Source: UBA4055 sp964648295 (lineage in GTDB: Bacteria > UBA4055). Taken from it: a DNA stretch of 64,000 bases. Position 1 is the stretch's first letter. Every line of letters begins with the position of its first letter. Shown piece after piece: positions 26,013 through 33,197 of the stretch. The position numbers were made by a program, and so were the translations under genes. The stretch covers positions 1 through 64,000 of the forward strand of contig CAZYNH010000007.1 in the NCBI GenBank assembly GCA_964648295.1, given 5' to 3'. The notes beneath the pieces were generated by a model. That model was given only the letters and a program-made list of their open reading frames with translations, was not told where the DNA came from and ran no database searches.

Positions 26013-26540
26013 ATGGAGTATATGTTGACAACTGAATTTATCACAAACAGCGAAATATATCAAAAAGTGATACAGGAAAGGATCCCTCTTGCCCGAAAAT
26101 TTTTGTGGCTCGGCACTAGCGACCTGAAAGATCTTTATGTAAAAAAGGGCTTAAAAATGGTGCCTTTTTTGGAGGTATTGAGCGATCTGGTAAAAAAAGG
26201 CGTAGAGATCAGGCTCATACATGCAAAAGAACCGGGCGAAGCTTTCAGGAACGATTTCGATAAATATCCTGCGCTTTTCAAAGGGCTGGAAAGAATGCTC
26301 TGCCCGAGAGTGCACTTCAAGATCGTGGTCGTTGACGGGGTGTTCGCTTACGCGGGAAGCGCGAACCTGACAGGCGCGGGAATGGGGGCGAAATCGGATA
26401 ACAGGAGAAATTTCGAGAACGGTATAATCTCGGATGAACCAAAGCTTGTGGCTCAGATAATGGACCAGTTCGATACCGTCTGGATGGGCGCGAACTGCAA
26501 AAAATGCGGCAGGAAAGAATTCTGCACTGAACGAATATAA
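26013..26540 (+). CDS. Phospholipase D-like protein with Cys-rich tail
   Basis: A 175-residue protein with one PLD-type motif: HFKIVVVDGVFAYAGSANLTGAG (H-x-K-x4-D-x6-G-x-x-N, about residues 102-124). Single-motif PLD proteins usually act as dimers cutting phosphodiester bonds, for example in DNA or RNA. It is short, with no signal peptide. The C-terminus carries CKKCGRKEFC, a C-x-x-C-x5-C cluster that may bind zinc. Two ATG codons are possible, at 26013 and 26022; neither has a well-spaced ribosome-binding site. No partner gene is obvious. Confidence 0.7.
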   Translation: MEYMLTTEFITNSEIYQKVIQERIPLARKFLWLGTSDLKDLYVKKGLKMVPFLEVLSDLVKKGVEIRLIHAKEPGEAFRNDFDKYPALFKGLERMLCPRVHFKIVVVDGVFAYAGSANLTGAGMGAKSDNRRNFENGIISDEPKLVAQIMDQFDTVWMGANCKKCGRKEFCTERI

Positions 26541-26579
26541 GGCAGTTCGTTTCGAAATTTTTTAAAGGCGGAGGCATAA

Positions 26580-27599
26580 ATGAAAATAATTGATCTGAGA
26601 AGCGACACGGTAACAAGACCATCCGAAGCGATGCGCAAAGTGATGTACAAAGCTGAAGTCGGTGATGACGTTTACGGAGACGACCCGACGGTCAACAGGC
26701 TTGAAGCGCTTGGCGCGGAAATGCTGGGAACAGAGTCCGCGATCTTCGCCTCAAGCGGGACGCAGGCTAATTTATTAGCGCTTCTGGCACACTGCGAGAG
26801 GGGAGATGAGTATATAGTCGGACAACATGCGCACACTTACAAGTATGAGGGCGGAGGAGCGGCGGTTCTCGGTTCAATTCAGCCTCAGCCTCTCGAAGCT
26901 GACGAGCTCGGAAGGCTCGACCTTAAAAAAGTTAAAGAATATATTAAAGACGATGATGATTTTCACTATGCCAAAACAAGACTGCTATGCCTCGAGAATA
27001 CTTACGGGGGAAGAGTCCTTCCGCTCGATTACATTAAGGAAGCTTCAGCATTCGCGAAAAAAAATAAGCTGAAACTCCACTTGGACGGAGCCCGTGTATT
27101 TAACGCTGCTGTGAAGCTGATGATCGATGTAAAAGAAATAACTAAACACTTCGATTCTGTTCAAATATGCCTGTCAAAAGGTCTCGGTGCGCCGGTCGGT
27201 TCACTTCTCTGCTCAACAAAAAAAACCATTTCAAAGGCACGCAGATGGAGAAAAGTCCTCGGCGGAGGAATGAGGCAGGCAGGCGTAATTGCCGCAGGCG
27301 GAATTTACGCGCTCGAACACAATGTTCAAAGGCTCGCGGAAGATCACGATAAAGCTCAAATGCTCGCGGAAGGTCTGAGCAAAATAGACGGTATAAAGCT
27401 AAATCTGAATTCTGTTGAAACGAACATGGTCTTTATCGAACTTACGAAAAATGTAAAAAACGACATCGAGAAATTTTTGAAAGAAAGAGGCATTCTGATA
27501 ACAGGTCACAAAAATATCAGGCTCGTAACACATCTCGACATAAGTAATAAAGACATAGACAAAGTAATAAAAGCTTTCAGCGAATTCATGAAAAAATAG
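26580..27599 (+). CDS. ltaE: Low-specificity L-threonine aldolase
   Basis: A 339-residue PLP enzyme cleaving threonine or allo-threonine to glycine and acetaldehyde. The N-terminus DLRSDTVTRPSEAMRKVM and VGDDVYGDDPTVNRLE is diagnostic for the family, and the PLP lysine is Lys in ICLSKGLGAPVGS (about residue 200). A good ribosome-binding site (GGCGGAGG) precedes the ATG. It is separated from the next gene by 81 bp containing a promoter. Confidence 0.93.
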   Translation: MKIIDLRSDTVTRPSEAMRKVMYKAEVGDDVYGDDPTVNRLEALGAEMLGTESAIFASSGTQANLLALLAHCERGDEYIVGQHAHTYKYEGGGAAVLGSIQPQPLEADELGRLDLKKVKEYIKDDDDFHYAKTRLLCLENTYGGRVLPLDYIKEASAFAKKNKLKLHLDGARVFNAAVKLMIDVKEITKHFDSVQICLSKGLGAPVGSLLCSTKKTISKARRWRKVLGGGMRQAGVIAAGGIYALEHNVQRLAEDHDKAQMLAEGLSKIDGIKLNLNSVETNMVFIELTKNVKNDIEKFLKERGILITGHKNIRLVTHLDISNKDIDKVIKAFSEFMKK

Positions 27600-27609
27600 A
27601 ATTTTTCTT

Positions 27610-27638
27610 TTGTTTCTAAATCAAAATATCGCTAAATT
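27610..27638 (+). promoter_or_regulatory. Promoter of the C10-like surface protein gene
   Basis: TTGTTT (27610-27615), 17-bp spacer, TAAATT (27633-27638), followed by a strong GGGAGG ribosome-binding site before the ATG at 27681. Confidence 0.4.
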
Positions 27639-27680
27639 AGGTGATGAGAGGACATAATTGAAATTTCGCGGGAGGATCGC

Positions 27681-29147
27681 ATGAAGTTTTACATTGCTCT
27701 GTTAGTTATTTTCTTTGTGAATGCTTATTCCGCGTTCGTACCGCTTGAGAGAGCGAAAATAGTAGCGGAGAGCTACTACGGACATTACTTCCCGGAAGCG
27801 GCGTCAAAGGGCTCTTCGGTCATCAATGTTCAGGAGAACAAGTACGAAGGTATGATCACCCGCTATACTTTCGAGTTCGATAAAGGTTTTGTAATTGTGA
27901 CAGCCGACGATCAGCTGTATCCGATCCTCGGTTATTCCGACCACGGGAAAGTCCCTAAATCCGATAAGAGCGGCGGAGAAAATTTTAAAGCATGGTTTGA
28001 AAACTATGACAGACAGATAATTTATGCGCGAAAGACAAAATACAGAAATGATGAATCCGCGAAATTATGGAAGGATATTGAAAATAATGATTTTTCCGGT
28101 CGAAAAGGAAGCGTGGTCGTTGACAGACTGGTAAAAACCCAATGGGGCATGAATTGGCCATGGAATGAGCGTACGCCGAAAATAGACGGCCAAAGAACAG
28201 GCGTCAGTATGGCGGCTGTGGCTATGGCGCAGATAATGAAATATCACAGATGGCCTGACAAAGGAGTAGGTTCTGCAAGCTACGAATGGCATGCCCAGAC
28301 CCTTTCAGCAGACTTTACCACTAAAGCGTGGAACTATGATCTTATGCCTGAAATAGCCGATGTTCAGTTTGGCATTTATCCCGAATATTGGGAGGACTGC
28401 GGATGGTCTGATGATGAAATAGCGGAAACATCGCTTCTAACTTATTATGCGGCTTTGTCTGTCAATGCTGACTTTAACACAAATTCCTTTCCGGGCACGG
28501 TAGTAGATATTAATATTGTTCCCTCTGCTTTTGTTGACCACTGGAAAGCTCAAGAATCTGAGATTTACGATTTTTCGGGAACTTATACAATAGGGAACGA
28601 TCCGTATTTTGAACAGATAAAGTCTGAACTTGATGTCGGTAGGCCATGGATCTGGCACGGCAAAGACGGAACTCTAGAATCTTTTATGATCCTTGACGGT
28701 TACACCAGCGATCAGTATTTTCATTTCAACTGGTGCTGGGAAGGTTTTATGGACGGATGGTATCTACGCAGGCAGTTAATATTTTTCTATCCGCCTCACG
28801 GTTACGCATTTTATGTGTCTGAAGAGAAGGGTATAAAGATAGTTCCTTCGCAGAACCCTTACGAAATCTGGCCTCCGACCGATCTGATCGGCTCAATCTC
28901 CGGTGGCGACGATATCGTGCTTTCATGGGTGCCGAATTACAGCGCGGTGGGATATAAGCTTTACAGGACAAAAAACAAGCAGAGCGTTCCGGAATTGATC
29001 GCGGAGACTTCCGAGTTTGAATATACAGACAATGACCTTCCCCCAGGCGAATACAGCTATCATGCCGTCACGGTTTATCTGGACGGAGAATCTCACAACT
29101 CGAACTCATACAGCACGAAATATCGGTGGATCAAACATATCCGTTAA
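27681..29147 (+). CDS. C10 (streptopain-like) peptidase homologue lacking catalytic residues; 5' part of a frameshifted gene
   Basis: A 488-residue fragment. Signal peptide at 1-18, a Spi-like propeptide (about 20-120), then a C10 peptidase fold: VKTQWGMNWPWNE and AMAQIMKYHRWPDKG match the family. The catalytic Cys of 'C-V-A-T-A-M-A-Q' is Met177, and the His of 'H-A-F-V-L-D-G-Y' is Ser334 (SFMILDGY), so it is a predicted pseudoenzyme. 'NWGWGG' is NWCWEG. From about residue 400 an FN3-like domain begins. It ends abruptly inside that domain because of a one-base frameshift near 29115-29118; the frame continues in the entry at 29126-31168. Confidence 0.75.
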   Translation: MKFYIALLVIFFVNAYSAFVPLERAKIVAESYYGHYFPEAASKGSSVINVQENKYEGMITRYTFEFDKGFVIVTADDQLYPILGYSDHGKVPKSDKSGGENFKAWFENYDRQIIYARKTKYRNDESAKLWKDIENNDFSGRKGSVVVDRLVKTQWGMNWPWNERTPKIDGQRTGVSMAAVAMAQIMKYHRWPDKGVGSASYEWHAQTLSADFTTKAWNYDLMPEIADVQFGIYPEYWEDCGWSDDEIAETSLLTYYAALSVNADFNTNSFPGTVVDINIVPSAFVDHWKAQESEIYDFSGTYTIGNDPYFEQIKSELDVGRPWIWHGKDGTLESFMILDGYTSDQYFHFNWCWEGFMDGWYLRRQLIFFYPPHGYAFYVSEEKGIKIVPSQNPYEIWPPTDLIGSISGGDDIVLSWVPNYSAVGYKLYRTKNKQSVPELIAETSEFEYTDNDLPPGEYSYHAVTVYLDGESHNSNSYSTKYRWIKHIR

Positions 29148-31168
29148 TAAGAAGCCTTTCGGTTTCTCCAGTCGGCAGAACTAATATAGACCTGAGCTGG
29201 GCTGAGCCTTTTACGGGCACATTATATGCGTATGCCGATTTTGACTACCTTGTTATACCTTCAGGATGGCTTGACAGAACTTCTAGAACTCTGACGGGGG
29301 AAAGCTGCTGGACGAACGATCCTGAGAATTGGATTTTTGTAGCTAATAAGGATGATCTTTCGGGCTGGTATTATCAGAATAGAATAGACTACGGGATTCT
29401 GCTGATGTCAACCGCCGCGACCGAGACTCTGTGGCTTTTGTCCCCGGATATCACTTTCAAAGACGATTCTTATATAAGCTGGTGGAACAGGTTCAGATAT
29501 TCGGACGATGAAGGAAATCTTGTGACTAAAAGACCCTATTTCGAAGTGGTCAGTTATTCTGGCGCGTTCGACGAGGTGAACAGGGAGAATAATATCGTTT
29601 ATACAAAACACGCGGTGTATGACGGAAGTGTGTCACCTGAAAATATCTGGGAATACAAGGAAACTGTCAGTCTCGCCTCGCTGGGCGGAACTACTGCGCG
29701 GGTCGGTTTTAGAGTGCCGGTGAATTCAAACGATCAATATACACTCGCTTTCGATAAGATCACGATAGGCGCGGAAACTTCCGATACTATTGAGCAGTGC
29801 ACAGGATATGAGATATACAGGAACGGGACAAAGGTCGCTGATTTTGTTTCTACTGGATCAGAGATCGAAAATTGGCCCGATCTTTTCTTCGTTGACGGAG
29901 TAAATGAGTACTACATTAAAGCGACATACCCGACGGGAGTGTCTCTTCCGTGCGAAAGAGTATCGGTCACCGTTGACAAGAACCCTAAACCGGATTATTT
30001 GACCGTTGATTATCAGGAATGGCTCGGTGCTGAGTTGAACTGGTACATGCCTTATCACAATCCGCCAAAGTGGTATTCGTATATTGCTCCGGAAAAATGT
30101 AATTCAGTGACTTATTTGAGTGATATTGAGATGCCGAAAAGAAGAACATTGTTCAAAGCTGAAGATCTCGGTTTTTATTACCCGGTCACGATAGATTCAA
30201 TAGCTGCGGTCTTTTACGATATAAATGAGGGTAATTGGGGCGGTAACAACACTTTCAAATTCAGAATTCTGACGGGCGGGGAAGGATCATTTGATAATGT
30301 GATCTACGAAAGTCCAATCTGTACGGCTGTACATTGCAAAATAACAAAACACATGCTTACTACGCCGATCGTTCTTGATGAACCGTTCAATGTTGAAGTG
30401 GAATGTCTTTCGGGAACGAGCGATCCTACAATACTAATGGGACTATCTGGCGGTGCAACCCACTCTTATTTCCTTTATGATCCGGGTTCGGGGGATTCGT
30501 ACTATTACGGACTAATTGACGGGGATACAGATCTTTTTTACGATTGGTGCCACATGGCATTTGTAACCTCATCTATGCCTGAGCCGTTAGCCAAAAACAG
30601 CGGATGGGTAAGATCGGTCTCTGATATTGATAAAGCTGTAGCTTATACTGCGGATAATCCGGTCAGGATAAAAGAAACTGTAAAATCTCCTGTTCCGCTT
30701 GATTACTACAAGATATACAGGAACGGGGTATCTATCGGTACTACGACATCGCTGAACTATTTTGACGCCTCAGTTCCTATGGGATTAAGTTATCTCGCTT
30801 ATAAAGTGACGGCCGTGTACACTAATCCTGCAGGCGAATCCGATCCGAGCAACGAGGTAGTTGTTTTCGGAACAGGCATAGAAAATAATGAGATCATTCC
30901 GCATAAAGCAGAGCTTTTCCAGAATTACCCGAATCCTTTCAATCCTGTAACAACGATCAGGTATTCGCTTCCTGCGGAAGCTGATGTGAGGCTTTCTGTA
31001 TATGACATAACCGGCAGGGAAGTAGCGGAATTGGTTTCAGGCAGACAGGCGAAAGGCAGTTATTCCGTCAGTTTCAATGCGGAAGGTTTGACGAGCGGAA
31101 GTTATCTCTACAGGCTGGATGTTGACGGAAAATCGATTCAAAGCAGAAAGATGATAATGTTGAAGTAA
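29126..31168 (+). CDS. 3' part of the same surface protein, with T9SS-type sorting domain
   Basis: A 680-residue open frame with an artificial GTG start. Reading back across the join gives STEISVDQTYPLIRSLSV, a normal FN3-linker, if one base is restored near 29116. It holds large beta-sandwich domains with DUF-like features (about residues 40-230, 290-480), a second FN3-like domain (about 510-590) and, from residue about 600, a C-terminal sorting domain: QNYPNPFNPVTTIRYSLPAEADVRLSVYDITGREV ending YLYRLDVDGKSIQSRKMIMLK. This is the type A signal of type IX secretion, so the full protein of about 1165 residues is probably on the cell surface or released. Confidence 0.75.
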   Translation: MDQTYPLIRSLSVSPVGRTNIDLSWAEPFTGTLYAYADFDYLVIPSGWLDRTSRTLTGESCWTNDPENWIFVANKDDLSGWYYQNRIDYGILLMSTAATETLWLLSPDITFKDDSYISWWNRFRYSDDEGNLVTKRPYFEVVSYSGAFDEVNRENNIVYTKHAVYDGSVSPENIWEYKETVSLASLGGTTARVGFRVPVNSNDQYTLAFDKITIGAETSDTIEQCTGYEIYRNGTKVADFVSTGSEIENWPDLFFVDGVNEYYIKATYPTGVSLPCERVSVTVDKNPKPDYLTVDYQEWLGAELNWYMPYHNPPKWYSYIAPEKCNSVTYLSDIEMPKRRTLFKAEDLGFYYPVTIDSIAAVFYDINEGNWGGNNTFKFRILTGGEGSFDNVIYESPICTAVHCKITKHMLTTPIVLDEPFNVEVECLSGTSDPTILMGLSGGATHSYFLYDPGSGDSYYYGLIDGDTDLFYDWCHMAFVTSSMPEPLAKNSGWVRSVSDIDKAVAYTADNPVRIKETVKSPVPLDYYKIYRNGVSIGTTTSLNYFDASVPMGLSYLAYKVTAVYTNPAGESDPSNEVVVFGTGIENNEIIPHKAELFQNYPNPFNPVTTIRYSLPAEADVRLSVYDITGREVAELVSGRQAKGSYSVSFNAEGLTSGSYLYRLDVDGKSIQSRKMIMLK

Positions 31169-31188
31169 TACGGATATTTTTTATCAGC

Positions 31189-31217
31189 TTGACATTTCAA
31201 TGATTTTTAGTTAAGAT
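31189..31217 (+). promoter_or_regulatory. Promoter of the barrel-like protein gene
   Basis: TTGACA (31189-31194), a 17-bp spacer and TAAGAT (31212-31217), 41 bp before the ATG at 31259. This is the closest -35 match to consensus in the window, shared only with the site at 38-66. Confidence 0.6.
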
Positions 31218-31258
31218 ACTCTAAAATAATTATTCCTTCAGGAATAGAGGAGAGATAT

Positions 31259-32404
31259 ATGCGTATAGTAAGGGTTCGGACGGCAGCGGTAGTGATGATC
31301 GTCCTGACGGCCTCTTTGTTCTGCGCACAGAAAGCAAAGCTTGTTTACAAGAACGGGACTGAGCTTGAATGTATGATCGAGAGCTACGAGATTGGTAAAT
31401 ATGCCGAAATAATTGATGTTAACGGCAACAAGAGAATAGTAAGCTGGGACAGCATTCATGAGATCATATTTGATAAACCCGCTCCGGAAGAAACTGTTGT
31501 TCAGCCGGTTCCTGCCGCGGTCGTGCCGGCACCGGAACCTGCGGCGCCGGGCGGAGGATCCATGCTTGACCAGTTTAAAAAGAAAAAGGCTGATCCTGAA
31601 GTTGTTTCCGAGCCTGAGCCGGTCCCTGATGACAAACAGAAGCATATAGAAGATATCCGGGAAGAAAATAAATATCAGAAACCCAAGGTCGATCTTGATA
31701 GAAAGACCGGAAAAGTCAGCCTGGAATATTATAAGACACTCGAATCGGACTCCAAAAGAAGGAGCTGGATAGAGAACGGGGGAGTGCTGAACGGTTACGG
31801 TTATACTGTTAATTACACATATACCAGTATGGAATTCGAAAATATGGACACAGCATTTGAAATGCACGGTTTCGGTATGACATATTCAGCCAGCCTGAAA
31901 TGGGTGAGGCCGCCCAATTACGATGAAGGCAAGAACACTTGGAGCGCGTTCTCTCTTGGAGCGGGAGGCTCGTTCAATGTGACTTTCGGAAGTATGGAAA
32001 TGGATTACTTGTATTGGAACGGATCTTATTGGGTAAACACAACTACAGATATGAATATGACAATGCTCGCCTACGAGATATCGGGAACGGTCGGATACAC
32101 ATTCGGTCTTGGCAGATATTTGTCGCCTGAGAACTGGAACGGAGTCATGCTGGGCCTGTTCTGGAAACCGAACCTTGTAATGAGCAGATCGACTACAGAA
32201 ATCGACGGTAATTATTATGAAGGGGATCCCCAGTCTTCTTTCAACATGACCGGATTCCAGTGGACGATAGATTTCGGTTCTTTCGGGGCTCTTGCCGATA
32301 AGCTGGCAAAAGAAGCGCACTTATCTATAAACGGGTTCATTATACCTGAAACAGATGAAACGCCTTTTATGCTGAGTATTGGTTTAGGTATTGTCTGGTA
32401 CTAA
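31259..32404 (+). CDS. Exported protein, probable outer-membrane beta-barrel
   Basis: A 381-residue protein with a signal peptide (about 1-23). Residues 25-75 form a small beta-rich domain (AKLVYKNGTELECMIESYEIGKYAEIIDVNGNKRIVSWDSI), followed by a proline/alanine-rich linker (about 80-115) and a charged segment. Residues 170-381 alternate aromatic and small residues over about ten short strands and end GLGIVWY, with a C-terminal aromatic typical of barrels. The role is unknown. The stop is followed 25 bp later by the FISUMP lipoprotein, so both may be co-transcribed from the promoter at 31189. Confidence 0.6.
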   Translation: MRIVRVRTAAVVMIVLTASLFCAQKAKLVYKNGTELECMIESYEIGKYAEIIDVNGNKRIVSWDSIHEIIFDKPAPEETVVQPVPAAVVPAPEPAAPGGGSMLDQFKKKKADPEVVSEPEPVPDDKQKHIEDIREENKYQKPKVDLDRKTGKVSLEYYKTLESDSKRRSWIENGGVLNGYGYTVNYTYTSMEFENMDTAFEMHGFGMTYSASLKWVRPPNYDEGKNTWSAFSLGAGGSFNVTFGSMEMDYLYWNGSYWVNTTTDMNMTMLAYEISGTVGYTFGLGRYLSPENWNGVMLGLFWKPNLVMSRSTTEIDGNYYEGDPQSSFNMTGFQWTIDFGSFGALADKLAKEAHLSINGFIIPETDETPFMLSIGLGIVWY

Positions 32405-32429
32405 AAAAATAATCAGATAAAGAGGAAAG

Positions 32430-33149
32430 ATGAAAAAGCGCAAGTTCAAAGCAGCATTATTAGTATGTATCATGACAGCCGTTATATTCTGGGGATGCGA
32501 AAACGATCCTGTAAAAGCTGAACCTTTCGTCGACCATACAGGAGAAACGGGAACGGTGACAGATATAGACGGCAACGTATATAGCACTATCGGGATCGGC
32601 GGCCAGATATGGATGGCGCAGAATCTTAAAGCGGCACGTTTCAGGAACGGTGAGGTCGTGCCTGAGATATCGGACAACTCAGGATGGCAGAGCACGATAT
32701 ACGCAGCAAGGTGCAGCTACAACAACGATATCTCTGTCTCGTCCGAATACGGCTATATGTATAACTGGCATGCTGTATCCGACACAAGAAAACTTGCTCC
32801 GGAAGGATGGCATGTTCCTACCGACGATGAATGGGATACTCTTATAAACTGGCTGGGAGGACCCGACAGCGCGGGTGTCAAACTTAAGGAGGCGGGTTTC
32901 GGCCACTGGGCCGCGCCGAACGAGGGAGCGACCAACGAAAGCGGATTTAGCGCGTATCCAGGCGGCTGGAGAATAAATATGGGGAATTTCTACGATCTTA
33001 ACACCCGCGGATACTGGTGGACAATATCAAACGATTATCTTCCTTCAACAATGGCTACGGCGTACGCGATGTACAATGACAGCGTGAAGGTCGAGGACCT
33101 TGCGGTGATAACAAATTTCGGGCTCTACGTCCGCTGCGTCAAAGATTAG
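32430..33149 (+). CDS. FISUMP domain lipoprotein
   Basis: A 239-residue lipoprotein: a signal peptide with lipobox IFWGC (Cys about residue 23), then a Fibrobacter succinogenes major-paralogous domain (TIGR02145). Hallmarks are VTDIDGNVYSTIGIGGQIWMAQNLKA, YGYMYNWHAV, LAPEGWHVPTDDEWDTLINWLGG, GFSAYPGGWR and the terminal FGLYVRCVKD. The family is plentiful in FCB bacteria; it is surface-exposed and of unknown biochemical role. A terminator follows, shared with the convergent alaS. Confidence 0.9.
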   Translation: MKKRKFKAALLVCIMTAVIFWGCENDPVKAEPFVDHTGETGTVTDIDGNVYSTIGIGGQIWMAQNLKAARFRNGEVVPEISDNSGWQSTIYAARCSYNNDISVSSEYGYMYNWHAVSDTRKLAPEGWHVPTDDEWDTLINWLGGPDSAGVKLKEAGFGHWAAPNEGATNESGFSAYPGGWRINMGNFYDLNTRGYWWTISNDYLPSTMATAYAMYNDSVKVEDLAVITNFGLYVRCVKD

Positions 33150-33169
33150 ACCCTATATAATAAATTAAG

Positions 33170-33196
33170 AAGGGCGGTTCGATCACCGCCCTTTTT
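33170..33196. terminator. Bidirectional terminator between FISUMP gene and alaS
   Basis: AAGGGCGGT and ACCGCCCTT pair across a short loop, followed by T on the plus strand and by T on the minus strand as well. The two convergent genes end on either side of it. Confidence 0.85.
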
Positions 33197-33197
33197 G

